A stretch of DNA of 64,000 bases from Shimia thalassica (GCF_001458215.1 NZ_CYTW01000001.1:558001-622000), one strand, 5' to 3'; positions 25,759-34,596 are shown, counted from the stretch's first letter. The notes: a model not told the origin generated them from the letters alone. A program made the numbers and translations.

Positions 25759-28122
25759 ATGAGCCCGCTCAATCACAAGCTTTTGCGCGATCTCTGGCGA
25801 ATCAAGGGGCAGGCCGGCGCAATCGCTTTGGTGGTTGCTGTCGGGGTAAGCCTGCTTGTGATGATGTCGGGCATGCTGTCATCCTTGCAAGACACGCGCG
25901 AGACTTACTATGAGCGATACCGCCTCGCCGAGGTCTTCGCGCCTGTAACCCGAGCCCCTTTGAACGTGCTGGATCAGGTGGCACAGATATCTGGTGTTGC
26001 GTCCGTGCAGGGGCGCATCACTGGTGGTGCTCTGGTGGATATGCCCGGGCAGGCACTTCCTGTACGGGCCAGCGCCCTGTCTGTTCCCCGGTATCAGGCA
26101 TCACGTCTCAACGATTTTTATCTCAAGCATGGTCGCGCACTGGATCCTGCCCGCACCGACGAAGTCATTGTCCTCGACAGCTTTGCCCAAGCGCATGATT
26201 TGCAACTGGATGACACCCTGTCGGCCACTATGAACGGCGCACGACGCAGTTTTTGGATTGTTGGGTTTGCCATGGCGCCTGAGTTTCTGTTCACCACAGC
26301 CCCCGGCGAATTTGTACCGGACGATGCGCGTTTTGCCGTGCTCTGGTTGAATGAAGATGCCTTGGCCGCAGCCTTTGACATGAAAGGCGCCTTTAACGAG
26401 GCTTTGTTATCCTTGGAACGCAACGCAAAGCCCGAAGCGGTTCTGCTGGCTGTTGATGGCGTGCTGGACCGTTTTGGCGGGCAGGGGGCCTATCTTCGAA
26501 AAGACCACATGTCGGATCGGTTTATCTCGGAAGAGATCAGCGGGCTTCAGGCCACGTCGGTTGCGGTACCCCCCATCTTTATGGGGGTCGCGGCCTTTCT
26601 TCTTTATATCGTGATCACCCGGATGGTTCAGTCTGAGCGCGAGCAAATCGGGCTTATCAAGGCGTTCGGATATTCTGATTTCGAGGTTGGATATCATTAT
26701 TTCAAGCTGGTTCTGGTGATCGCCGTCGCGGGCGCGGGGTTGGGATGTGTTCTGGGGCTTTGGGGGGGGCGTGCCATGGCTGGTGTTTATCAATCAGTCT
26801 ATCATTTCCCCTTTCTTGTTTTTCATATCGAGCCTGCGCCGCTTGTGTCTGGTGTTGGCGTATCGGTCCTGGCGGCGTCTGCCGGAGGGCTATTCGTGTT
26901 GCGCCGTGTGTTCGCCCTGACGCCAGCAGTGGCCATGCGTCCGCCCGCACCCATGGATTTTTCAAGATCGGGCGCAATGAACGAAAGATTGAAAAGCTGG
27001 CTGGATCAACCCAGCCGAATGGTCGTGCGTCGAATTTTGCGCAATCCGGGGCGTCTGTTCGGCGCGGTATTAGGGGTTGCTGTCGGCATGGGGTTGTCGT
27101 CGGCCCAAATGTCTTTGATGTCTGGCTTTGATGACACGCTTGACCTTACGTTTGGCGTGATTGACCGGTCGGATGTCTCGGTCAGTTTCTTTGAAACAAT
27201 GCCCGCGGAAACGGTGTTCGACATGAAGCATCTGCCGGGCGTGGTCGAGGTTGAACCGACCCGTGCGGTCGGCGCAGTTTTGCGAAACGGGCGAAACAGT
27301 TATCGGGGCACGGTGTCCGGCCTTCCTGCCAATGCAAGATTGAACCGCGCTGTTGATAAAGACATGGCCGATATCGTGATGCCAGAGACGGGCATCGTGC
27401 TGGCCAAATCTCTGGCGGACATTCTGGAAATTCAGCCGGGAGAGATGCTGCAGGTCGAAGTCTTGCAAGGGCGACGCCCCGTATTGACCGTGCCGGTGGC
27501 CTCGATTGCCGAAACTCTTTTAGGGTCGCCTTCTTTTATGCTGATGGACAGTCTGAACCGCGAGCTTCGCGAACGGGGGCAGGTTTCGGGCGTGTATCTG
27601 AGGGTCGACAGTGATCAACTGCCCGCACTCTATGAGGCGTTAAAGGCCATGCCGTCGGTTGCTGGCGTGACCCGACGCGAAGATGCGCGGGCCGCGATGC
27701 AAAAGCTGATGGATACGGGGGCAGGTGCCATGCGCTATGTCATGGCGGCGATAGCGGGAATCATTACTTTTGGTATTGTTTATAATGCTGCACGTATCGC
27801 TTTTGGCGAACAGGCACGTGATCTCGCCAGTCTGAGGGTGATGGGGTTCACACGGGGAGAGACCGCTTTTGTGCTTTTGGGAGAGCTCGCGGTTGTGGTT
27901 CTTTTGGCCATCCCGCTGGGCGTCGGGATCGGGTACTATCTTTCGTTTCTGATTGCGGCGGGGTTCAGCACGGATTTGTACCAGATCCCAACCACATTCC
28001 GTCCCGATGCCTTTGGCATTGCAGCGCTCGCGGTGGTTCTGGCGGCACTGGTGTCGGGCTGGCTGGTGAAACGCGATATTGACAGGATCGATTTGGTCGC
28101 CACTTTGAAGACAAGAGAGTAA
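25759..28122 (+). CDS. ABC transporter permease with two FtsX domains
   Basis: The 787-residue permease has an N-terminal membrane helix, a large periplasmic part, a first FtsX-type helix bundle (about residues 270-385), a second N-terminal-type helix near 430 with another periplasmic part, and a second FtsX bundle (about 655-780). This duplicated form is typical of non-lipoprotein MacB-like exporters. With the adjacent ATPase and adaptor it would form a mechanotransmission-type exporter. The substrate is unknown. Confidence 0.9.
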   Translation: MSPLNHKLLRDLWRIKGQAGAIALVVAVGVSLLVMMSGMLSSLQDTRETYYERYRLAEVFAPVTRAPLNVLDQVAQISGVASVQGRITGGALVDMPGQALPVRASALSVPRYQASRLNDFYLKHGRALDPARTDEVIVLDSFAQAHDLQLDDTLSATMNGARRSFWIVGFAMAPEFLFTTAPGEFVPDDARFAVLWLNEDALAAAFDMKGAFNEALLSLERNAKPEAVLLAVDGVLDRFGGQGAYLRKDHMSDRFISEEISGLQATSVAVPPIFMGVAAFLLYIVITRMVQSEREQIGLIKAFGYSDFEVGYHYFKLVLVIAVAGAGLGCVLGLWGGRAMAGVYQSVYHFPFLVFHIEPAPLVSGVGVSVLAASAGGLFVLRRVFALTPAVAMRPPAPMDFSRSGAMNERLKSWLDQPSRMVVRRILRNPGRLFGAVLGVAVGMGLSSAQMSLMSGFDDTLDLTFGVIDRSDVSVSFFETMPAETVFDMKHLPGVVEVEPTRAVGAVLRNGRNSYRGTVSGLPANARLNRAVDKDMADIVMPETGIVLAKSLADILEIQPGEMLQVEVLQGRRPVLTVPVASIAETLLGSPSFMLMDSLNRELRERGQVSGVYLRVDSDQLPALYEALKAMPSVAGVTRREDARAAMQKLMDTGAGAMRYVMAAIAGIITFGIVYNAARIAFGEQARDLASLRVMGFTRGETAFVLLGELAVVVLLAIPLGVGIGYYLSFLIAAGFSTDLYQIPTTFRPDAFGIAALAVVLAALVSGWLVKRDIDRIDLVATLKTRE

Positions 28123-28128
28123 AGGCAG

Positions 28129-29349
28129 ATGGCAAAGAAATCATCTCGACGCATTCTGACACTCGGAGCAGCGGCCGTGGTGGGCGCAGGGTTGGCCGCT
28201 GCGTTCTGGCCGCAACCGGTGCTGGTGGACATGGGCGATGTCAAACGCGGGGCCATGATGCAAACCGTGGATGAAGAGGCGCGCACCAAAGTGCGTGATC
28301 CTTACGTGGTTTCGACACCCATCGCTGGGCATCTTTTGCGCGTTGACCTGTTGCCCGGTGATCGCGTTGTCAAAGGGGAAACGGTCGTTGCACGGATGCA
28401 ACCCACGAACCCTTCGGCGCTTGATATCCGCACCCGGGAACAAGCCCGCGCAGCCATTGCCGCGTCCGAAGCAGCCTTGCGTGTGGCACAGGCGGATTTA
28501 AACAAGGCGTTGGCGGATCGCGATCTGGCAGAAAGCGATTTGGCACGCGCGCGTAAACTGTTTGAACAGGAAGCCGTTGCCGAAGCCGCGCTTGATCGCG
28601 CCATAAGCCAGTGGCGCACGGTCGAGGCCACGGTCGATACCGCGCGCGCTGCAATTTCGATGCGGATTGCCGATCTGAACAACGCGCGGGCCAACCTGAT
28701 CAGTTTTGATACAAACGGAACATTCAAAAGCGCAACAAGCGAAGCCATCAACCTTCCATCGCCGATCTCTGGCGTTGTTTTACGCGTGATCCAGCAAAGC
28801 GAAACGATCCTTCCCGCAGGGGCGCCAATTCTGGAAGTCGGTGACACGAACACTGACCTTGAGGTCGTGGTCGAGCTGTTGTCGACAGATGCCGTCAAGG
28901 TCGCCGTCGGGGATCGCGTTCTGATCTCCAACTGGGGTGGGCCGCAGGATTTGAACGGCATTGTCGAACGCGTCGATCCTTGGGGATTTACCAAATATTC
29001 GGCGCTGGGCGTGGAAGAACAACGCGTCAATGCCATCATCCGGTTTACGGATTTGCCGGAAAACCGCGTGTCTTTGGGCCATGGTTTCCGTGTGGAAACG
29101 CGCATCGTTGTTTGGGAAAACGAAGATGCACTGCTCGTGCCATCCAGCGCGTTGTTTCGGGATCAATCCTCATGGGCGGTATTCAGTGTTGAGAACGGTG
29201 TCGCGCACCAAAAAACAGTGACCATTGGGCGTAACAACGGATTTGATGCCGAGGTGATTGAGGGGCTGAGCAGCGGCGAAACAGTGATTTTGTACCCTTC
29301 TGCCGGGCTCGCGAACGGAAGCAAAGTAGCGTCACGCAGCGCGCCCTAG
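28129..29349 (+). CDS. Periplasmic adaptor (HlyD/RND-type membrane fusion protein)
   Basis: The 406-residue protein has an N-terminal membrane anchor (about residues 8-27), a biotinyl-lipoyl-like half, a long helical hairpin rich in Ala/Glu/Arg (about 105-190), then beta-barrel and membrane-proximal domains. It bridges the ABC permease to an outer-membrane channel, which is not encoded here. It follows the permease by six bases. The family is clear; the partner TolC is presumed elsewhere. Confidence 0.9.
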   Translation: MAKKSSRRILTLGAAAVVGAGLAAAFWPQPVLVDMGDVKRGAMMQTVDEEARTKVRDPYVVSTPIAGHLLRVDLLPGDRVVKGETVVARMQPTNPSALDIRTREQARAAIAASEAALRVAQADLNKALADRDLAESDLARARKLFEQEAVAEAALDRAISQWRTVEATVDTARAAISMRIADLNNARANLISFDTNGTFKSATSEAINLPSPISGVVLRVIQQSETILPAGAPILEVGDTNTDLEVVVELLSTDAVKVAVGDRVLISNWGGPQDLNGIVERVDPWGFTKYSALGVEEQRVNAIIRFTDLPENRVSLGHGFRVETRIVVWENEDALLVPSSALFRDQSSWAVFSVENGVAHQKTVTIGRNNGFDAEVIEGLSSGETVILYPSAGLANGSKVASRSAP

Positions 29350-29431
29350 GGCACAGAAATGCGCGTATGAGTGCTTTGCAGGGAACGGCGATTTCTTGTG
29401 CCTCGCCCAGAGAAATCCACAACTTATTGCG

Positions 29432-29440
29432 TTATCCACA
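29432..29440 (+). promoter_or_regulatory. Perfect DnaA box
   Basis: TTATCCACA matches the consensus DnaA box exactly and sits in the gap between the adaptor gene and ybjN. A weaker ATCCACA lies 17 bases upstream (29415-29421). A single box does not make an origin; it may titrate DnaA or regulate the downstream gene. Confidence 0.4.
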
Positions 29441-29499
29441 GATATTTTGCTTTACACGACGCCGGAAGCGCAGCACCATATCTAGTAAGGGAGGTGCAA

Positions 29500-29535
29500 A
29501 TGTTCGCTTTCCCTAGAGCAGGCACCAAGCGTTAG
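29500..29535 (+). CDS. Possible 11-residue leader peptide upstream of ybjN
   Basis: An ATG at 29500 is preceded five bases away by a near-perfect Shine-Dalgarno (AGGGAGG) and opens a short frame, MFAFPRAGTKR, ending at TAG 29535. It lies 45 bases before the YbjN start. The ribosome binding site is stronger than those of most neighbours, so translation is plausible. It could be a leader controlling ybjN or a chance frame. Confidence 0.35.
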   Translation: MFAFPRAGTKR

Positions 29536-29580
29536 CGGATCTGCCAATCCACTGGCGCAACAGCAAAAAGAGGTGGGGCC

Positions 29581-30081
29581 ATGGCATTATCAGAGCAGTT
29601 TTTAGAAGACGACATTCATCCGATCGACATTGTCGAGCACATAGCGGAGTACCACGACTGGAGCTTTGATAGGATCGCGGATGACCAGATTGCAATGGCT
29701 GTCGAAGGACAATGGCGGACGTATTCAATTACGCTGGCCTGGTCAGCCTATGACGAAACGCTGCGTCTGGTGTGTTCCTTTGAAATGGAACCGCCAGAAG
29801 AAAAAATCCCTCAGCTGCACGAGACACTGAATGCCATCAACGATCAATGTTGGGCAGGGGCGTTTACGTTCTGGAAACCTCAGCAATTGATGATCTACCG
29901 GTATGGGTTGGTGTTGTCGGGTGGTCAGGTTGCCAGCCCCGATCAAATCGACACGATGATCCGTCTGGCGGTGGGAAGTGCTGAAAGATTCTACCCTGCG
30001 ATACAGCTTGTGGTCTGGGGAGACCGTAAAGTTGAAGATGCGATGCAGGTCGCCATTGCAGAGGCTTACGGTCGCGCGTAA
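29581..30081 (+). CDS. YbjN domain-containing protein
   Basis: The 166-residue acidic protein matches the YbjN family, a fold related to type III secretion chaperones; E. coli YbjN affects motility and stress responses by an unknown mechanism. GAGGTGGGG precedes ATG 29581. It lies 30 bases upstream of proC and may be cotranscribed with the proC-csaA-dehydrogenase group. Confidence 0.85.
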   Translation: MALSEQFLEDDIHPIDIVEHIAEYHDWSFDRIADDQIAMAVEGQWRTYSITLAWSAYDETLRLVCSFEMEPPEEKIPQLHETLNAINDQCWAGAFTFWKPQQLMIYRYGLVLSGGQVASPDQIDTMIRLAVGSAERFYPAIQLVVWGDRKVEDAMQVAIAEAYGRA

Positions 30082-30111
30082 CACTGCCCCCTAGGTAAAC
30101 AGGGGGCACTC

Positions 30112-30927
30112 ATGGATATGAATTTCGTGGCAGAGCAGGGGCTTGTGCTTCTGGGGTGCGGGAAGATGGGTTCGGCCATGCTGGAAGGCTGGCTGAAGGA
30201 TGGATTGCCTGCGTCTTCGGTCTGGGTGCAGGACCCCTATCCAAGCGAATGGGTGCAAAACAGCGGTGTCCATGTAAACGAGGGTCTTCCGGCAAAGCCC
30301 GCAATCGTTTTGATTGCAGTCAAGCCTCAGATGATGGCGGATGCGCTTCCTGTACTGGTGGCCATGGGCAATGGGGGAACTCTGTTTCTTTCTGTTGCGG
30401 CTGGCATTGGCATTGATCATTACGAAACGGTTTTGGGCCAGGATACCCCTATCATTCGGGCGATGCCGAACACACCTGCGGCTGTCGGGCGCGGAATTAC
30501 CGCGATAATTGGCAATGCGCGGGCTGACATATCCCAGATGGATTTGGCCGATAGCCTGTTGTCTGCGGTTGGACAGGTTGTCCGGTTGGACAATGAAGGG
30601 CAAATGGATGCCGTGACCGGCGTGAGCGGGTCTGGCCCGGCCTATGTGTTTCACATGATTGAAACACTGGCCGCTGCTGGTGAGGCTCAAGGTCTTGCAC
30701 CAGAGCTGGCCATGTCACTTGCAAAGGCCACGGTTGCTGGCGCTGGTGCATTGGCAGAAGCCGCCGATGAGACGCCAGCGCAGTTGCGCGTCAACGTCAC
30801 AAGCCCGAATGGCACGACGCAGGCGGGATTGGGCGTTCTTATGGACGAAGAAGCCGGATTGCCCGCACTCATGAACAAGACCGTTGCAGCAGCGGCAGAC
30901 AGATCTCGGGAATTGGCCAATGGATGA
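30112..30927 (+). CDS. proC: Pyrroline-5-carboxylate reductase
   Basis: The 271-residue enzyme makes the last step of proline synthesis, reducing P5C with NAD(P)H. The Rossmann GCGKMGSAM motif is at residues 16-24 and the C-terminal P5CR signature around GATPxxLRxxVTSPNGTT-like sequence (here ETPAQLRVNVTSPNGTT). Its stop overlaps the start of the csaA-like gene (ATGGATGA), showing translational coupling. Confidence 0.95.
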   Translation: MDMNFVAEQGLVLLGCGKMGSAMLEGWLKDGLPASSVWVQDPYPSEWVQNSGVHVNEGLPAKPAIVLIAVKPQMMADALPVLVAMGNGGTLFLSVAAGIGIDHYETVLGQDTPIIRAMPNTPAAVGRGITAIIGNARADISQMDLADSLLSAVGQVVRLDNEGQMDAVTGVSGSGPAYVFHMIETLAAAGEAQGLAPELAMSLAKATVAGAGALAEAADETPAQLRVNVTSPNGTTQAGLGVLMDEEAGLPALMNKTVAAAADRSRELANG

Positions 30928-31258
30928 CATCGATTTCGACGATTTTCTCAAGGTAGATATTCGTGTTGGCAGGGTCGTCGATGCACAGCCCTATCCGGAA
31001 GCACGCAAACCAGCGATCAAGCTGTGGGTCGATTTCGGAGGAGAGCTTGGCGTGCGCAAAAGCTCGGCCCAGATCACCAAACACTACACGCCCGAAACGC
31101 TGATCGGAAAACAGGTTATGGCCGTGGTGAATTTCCCGCCCCGCCAGATCGGCAAGTTTATGTCCGAGATTCTGGTTCTGGGCTTGCCTGACGAAAACAA
31201 CGAAGTGGTGTTGATCGGCCCCGATCAACCTGTTCCCACCGGTGGGAGGATGCATTGA
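30920..31258 (+). CDS. csaA: CsaA-type tRNA-binding protein
   Basis: The 112-residue protein is a stand-alone tRNA-binding OB-fold like Bacillus CsaA and the C-terminal domain of MetRS: DIRVGRVVDA at the front and the KLWVDFGGELGVRKSSAQIT core. It may act as an RNA chaperone or export-related factor. ATG 30920 overlaps the proC stop by eight bases; the downstream dehydrogenase starts at a TTG overlapping this gene's stop (TTGA). Confidence 0.9.
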   Translation: MDDIDFDDFLKVDIRVGRVVDAQPYPEARKPAIKLWVDFGGELGVRKSSAQITKHYTPETLIGKQVMAVVNFPPRQIGKFMSEILVLGLPDENNEVVLIGPDQPVPTGGRMH

Positions 31259-32217
31259 AAAAGCTATTTATTACAAGACCATTGCCCGAAAGTGTTTTGA
31301 GCGCGGCGCGCGAAGTTTTTGATACAAGTGTTAGACAAAGCAACCTGCCTTTGAGCGCTCATGATCTACGCTGGGTTTTGCGTGAATACGACGTGGTTTT
31401 GCCAACTCTGGGGGATATCTTCTCGGCCGAAGTGTTCGAGGATGTGCCTGACCCAAGGTGCAAACTGTTGGCCAATTTTGGGGTTGGATACAATCACATC
31501 GATGTCGCCGCAGCGGCGCGTTCCGGCATTCTGGTGAGCAATACGCCAGGGGCTGTGACCGATGCCACGGCGGATACGGCGTTGTTGTTGATGTTGATGA
31601 GTGCACGCCGCGCCGCAGAGGGTGAACGTCTTGTGCGGTCCGGTGCATGGGAAGGATGGCATCCGACCCAAATGCTGGGCATGCATCTTTCGCGCAAAAC
31701 GGTTGGTATCATCGGATTGGGCCGGATTGGTCAGGCGATAGCACAACGGTGTTTCTATGGCTTCGGGATGCGGGTGCGTTATTTCAGCCGTACACCAAAG
31801 ATGATGGAATTTGATGCACGTCGCTTTGAGTCACTGACCGAGATGGCACGCGAAGTTGATGTGCTTGTCGCCTGCGTGCCGGGTGGGCCCGAGACCCGAC
31901 ATCTCGTTGGTGCCGATGTTTTTCATGCAATGCAGCCACATGCGCATTTCGTAAATGTATCTCGTGGGGATGTTGTCGACGAAACGGCTCTGGTTGCCGC
32001 ATTGCAAGACCGTCGGATTGGCGGGGCTGGGCTGGATGTTTACGAACACGAACCCAAAGTGCCGGATGCGCTTCGTGCTTTGGACAATGTAACGTTGCTG
32101 CCGCATTTGGGCACCGCTGCCCATGAGGTGCGCAACAGCATGGGTATGATGGCAATAGACAACCTCAAAGCGTTCGCAGCGAGCACGCCATTGCCCAACG
32201 CCGTCAACGCCGTCTAG
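31255..32217 (+). CDS. D-isomer 2-hydroxyacid dehydrogenase (glyoxylate/hydroxypyruvate reductase-like)
   Basis: The 320-residue NAD(P)-dependent enzyme has the dinucleotide motif GLGRIGQA (about residues 154-161) and the catalytic Arg (NVSRGD), Glu (DVYEHEP) and His (LLPHLGTAA). Homologues reduce glyoxylate or hydroxypyruvate. It starts with TTG 31255 in a four-base overlap with csaA, so it ends a proC-csaA-dehydrogenase operon. The exact substrate is not predictable. Confidence 0.88.
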   Translation: MKKLFITRPLPESVLSAAREVFDTSVRQSNLPLSAHDLRWVLREYDVVLPTLGDIFSAEVFEDVPDPRCKLLANFGVGYNHIDVAAAARSGILVSNTPGAVTDATADTALLLMLMSARRAAEGERLVRSGAWEGWHPTQMLGMHLSRKTVGIIGLGRIGQAIAQRCFYGFGMRVRYFSRTPKMMEFDARRFESLTEMAREVDVLVACVPGGPETRHLVGADVFHAMQPHAHFVNVSRGDVVDETALVAALQDRRIGGAGLDVYEHEPKVPDALRALDNVTLLPHLGTAAHEVRNSMGMMAIDNLKAFAASTPLPNAVNAV

Positions 32218-32268
32218 CAAGACAGACGGGCCTCCGGATCACATCCACGCGGATGGGTCCGGTAGTCC

Positions 32269-32847
32269 CTATTCGCCCATTGCTTGGCGCCAGTGACGGC
32301 GACAGAGGGACACATAGGTTTCATTGCCGCCGATTTGCACCTGTTCGCCCTCTTGAACTGGTTTTCCGGTTTCGTCCTGTCGAACCACCATCGTGGCCTT
32401 CTTGCCGCAATGACAAATGGTGCGCACTTCGCGAATTTCATCCGCCAAAGCCAGAAGTGCCGCAGAACCTGGGAAAAGCTTGCCCTGAAAATCAACTCGA
32501 AGCCCATAGCACATCACCGGCACACCCAGATCATCCACGGCGCGTGCCAGTTGCCAAACCTGATCTTCGGTCAGGAACTGTGCCTCATCAATAAAGACAC
32601 AAGCCACAGGACCGGCGTCCAGTCGCGTTTCAATCATCTCGAACAAATTGTTCTCGGCGACAAAAGTGTCGGCCTCGCTGCCAATGCCAATCCGTGATGC
32701 GATGCGACCCGTTCCGGCCCGATTGTCGAGATTGGCAGTCAAAAGGTAGGTTTGCATGCCGCGTTCACGATAGTTGTGGGACGCTTGCAGCAGGAGGGTC
32801 GATTTCCCCGCGTTCATAGTGGAGAACTGAAAGTACAATTTGGCCAT
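32269..32847 (-). CDS. tdk: Thymidine kinase
   Basis: The 192-residue type II thymidine kinase phosphorylates thymidine for salvage. The P-loop STMNAGKST is at about residues 9-17, the DEAQFL motif near 89-94, and zinc-ribbon cysteines toward the C terminus (ICHCGKK and the C-terminal Cys). ATG 32847 gives the family N terminus MAKLYF. It is a monocistronic gene convergent with the upstream operon. Confidence 0.95.
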   Translation of the reverse strand: MAKLYFQFSTMNAGKSTLLLQASHNYRERGMQTYLLTANLDNRAGTGRIASRIGIGSEADTFVAENNLFEMIETRLDAGPVACVFIDEAQFLTEDQVWQLARAVDDLGVPVMCYGLRVDFQGKLFPGSAALLALADEIREVRTICHCGKKATMVVRQDETGKPVQEGEQVQIGGNETYVSLCRRHWRQAMGE

Positions 32848-32909
32848 GCGGGGGTCATACGGTGAGGGTCGGGGCAGATGCAATAGGGGATAAGAGAAGA
32901 AAACTGAGG

Positions 32910-33022
32910 GCCGGAACCGCAGAGTGGGCCTGCGGCTCCGGCGCTGCCGGAGTACTCTTTAAAGGGCCTTCCTGAGAGCGACTCTCTGGGGATGATAGAA
33001 GGCAATACTCGTTATCCGGCAG
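32910..33022. other. Structured intergenic element, possible RNA gene or leader
   Basis: Two adjacent folds occur in the gap between tdk and the CII-like gene. One hairpin (32910-32942) pairs GCCGGA/TCCGGC and CCGCAG/CTGCGG. The other is a nested irregular hairpin (32944-33022) pairing CTGCCGG/CCGGCAG, AGTA/TACT, GCCTTC/GAAGGC and GAGAG/CTCTC. Read on the minus strand the first hairpin is followed by a T-rich stretch like a terminator. It matches no RNA family I recognise (not 4.5S, tmRNA or RNase P motifs). The transcribed strand is unclear. Confidence 0.45.
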
Positions 33023-33065
33023 TCCATCCCTTCCAACAAACGCAAAAAGGGAGCCTCACACATAA

Positions 33066-33205
33066 CCGGCACTGCTGCCGGCCACTCACAAACGTCTCCC
33101 GTGACACGAGAGACACTTTACAAATGACATTTCCTGCATATCCCTTTAAGGGGAAACGAATTATCTAATTCCCCATCGGGGAAAAGTAGCGTTAGGGGAA
33201 ATGAG
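33066..33205 (+). promoter_or_regulatory. Leader of the CII-like/LuxR operon with repeated GGGGAAA boxes
   Basis: A perfect hairpin CCGGCA-CTGC-TGCCGG (33066-33081) is followed by three GGGGAAA boxes (33150-33156, 33178-33184, 33195-33201). The middle one closes the hairpin TTCCCC-ATC-GGGGAA (33169-33183), and the last is the ribosome binding site. This could let the leader alternate structures over the translation start. Confidence 0.4.
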
Positions 33206-33206
33206 T

Positions 33207-33662
33207 ATGGACAGTGTTGGGTCCTATCTAAAAAAGCACGCTGAAGCGTTGGTCAAAGACGTCGGGATCGAGGCGGCCTGTGAATTGACGGGCAAGTCCA
33301 AGGCCACTTTGGGCCGGTACTATTCCCATAATCCCGAACATGACGACCGGTTTATGCCGATTGACGCCGTCGCGCGACTTGAGGAAGCGTCCTCGTACCC
33401 GCATGTCACGGCTGCATTGGCCGAGCTGAAAGGCATCACCCTGTCCTATGACGATCGTCGCCGGAATACCCGCGAAGGCGGCGTGAATTCGGATGTGATC
33501 GCGCTGAGCCAGCGTTTTGCGATGCTGATGGCGGAATACAGCCAGTCCATCGAAGATGGCATCATCACTGTGAACGAAGCCAAGCGCCTGTTGAAAGAAA
33601 CGTTGGCGCTGCAGCACGTGTTGCTGGATATGAAGTTACACCTCGAAGAGGGTGCAAACTAA
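33207..33662 (+). CDS. Putative DNA-binding protein resembling phage CII-type regulators
   Basis: The product (151 residues from ATG 33207, which has GGGGA at a good distance; ATG 33201 is too close to it) contains a helix-turn-helix-like segment GIEAACELTGKSKATLGRYY at about residues 19-38, followed by helices. It resembles the phage CII-like (CP76) regulator group, but I am not certain of the family. It is two bases upstream of the LuxR-type gene and surely cotranscribed. It may modulate or partner that regulator. No other phage genes are nearby. Confidence 0.6.
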   Translation: MDSVGSYLKKHAEALVKDVGIEAACELTGKSKATLGRYYSHNPEHDDRFMPIDAVARLEEASSYPHVTAALAELKGITLSYDDRRRNTREGGVNSDVIALSQRFAMLMAEYSQSIEDGIITVNEAKRLLKETLALQHVLLDMKLHLEEGAN

Positions 33663-33664
33663 GG

Positions 33665-34567
33665 ATGTCGGGCGCGACTCCGCGTCGTGAGCTTGTCAAA
33701 GCCGAGCAGTATACGCCCGATTTGCTACAAGAGTTTCTGGTAGAACTGGAGACAACGCGCCATTCCTCAGAAGTCTGGAGATTGATTGTTAAACTCGGGC
33801 AAGCATTAAACTTGCCTTATGTCGATCTCATCTCTGCCAGCAGTTACTCCAACTGGAAAAAGACTCTTTTTGTTCGCACGTCTTATGATTCGAGCTGGCT
33901 GAACAGCGTGAATCAGGATCCGGATCTGGCAAAGTGGTCCTATTTTCGATCGCATGCGATGCACTGTTTGACGCCCATTGCCGTTGGTGTTGAGTTCGCG
34001 GAAGAGTACAAGCACATTCCCCAGTCCCGTTATGAGGTCCTGCACGAAGCAGGGCGTCGCGGGATTCGTGCGGGCTTTTCCATCCCCTTGCGTGTTCACG
34101 CCCCGCCACAGGCCGCGCTGATTACGTTTTCGGGGAATCACTCAAAGCGCGAGATGGAGCGCATTATCCAAACACATGGGTGGGTGCTTCATGCTGTGGC
34201 ACTTACTGGGCACCAGCGTTACCTGACCCATTTCGCTTCCGAGTTTTCGGAACGGAACAAGATTACGACCAAGCAACGCGAGTTGCTCGAGATGATCGGC
34301 AATGGCCAACAAGACAAGGTGATTGCCGATCAGCTGGGCGTGACTGTTTCGGCTGTGCGCCAAAGGATGAACAACATCCTGAAGAAAACTGGCCTGTCCA
34401 ATCGGGCCGAGTTGGCGGCCCTTGCGATGAGCATGGGAATTTTACCTGATCCATTGTCCCGAAATGCGGGTGATCAGCAATCCGTTCTTGTTGAAATGGG
34501 TTTGCCGCGGCTCGGTGATCATCCCACATTGTCCCCGATGGTGAAAACACGAAGACGAGACCCGTAA
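33665..34567 (+). CDS. LuxR-family regulator with autoinducer-binding-like domain
   Basis: The 300-residue protein has an N-terminal domain resembling the autoinducer-binding fold (about residues 15-175) and a GerE/LuxR helix-turn-helix (TTKQRELLEMIGNG to VSAVRQRMNNILKKTG, about 200-245), plus a 40-residue basic tail. No luxI-type synthase is in the window, so it is a LuxR solo. In the ligand pocket I cannot place the canonical Trp-Tyr-Asp-Pro residues of acyl-homoserine-lactone receptors with confidence, so the ligand may differ. It is the second gene of a two-gene operon. Confidence 0.83.
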   Translation: MSGATPRRELVKAEQYTPDLLQEFLVELETTRHSSEVWRLIVKLGQALNLPYVDLISASSYSNWKKTLFVRTSYDSSWLNSVNQDPDLAKWSYFRSHAMHCLTPIAVGVEFAEEYKHIPQSRYEVLHEAGRRGIRAGFSIPLRVHAPPQAALITFSGNHSKREMERIIQTHGWVLHAVALTGHQRYLTHFASEFSERNKITTKQRELLEMIGNGQQDKVIADQLGVTVSAVRQRMNNILKKTGLSNRAELAALAMSMGILPDPLSRNAGDQQSVLVEMGLPRLGDHPTLSPMVKTRRRDP

Positions 34568-34596
34568 GACGGTTTTGCGGTTTTAGAAAAGTCATA

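Noticed and set aside
29432..29440. A replication origin around the DnaA box
   Set aside because: Only one perfect box and no A/T-rich unwinding region or origin-type neighbours such as dnaA, hemE or parAB.
32910..33022. Assignment as 4.5S SRP RNA, 6S RNA, tmRNA or RNase P RNA
   Set aside because: The hallmark motifs (for example the GGAAGGAAGCAGCC-type SRP loop or the GAGGAAAGUCCGGGC of RNase P) are absent on both strands.
33207..34567. A prophage remnant around the CII-like gene
   Set aside because: No integrase, structural gene or attachment repeat nearby; the gene is tightly coupled to a LuxR-type regulator.
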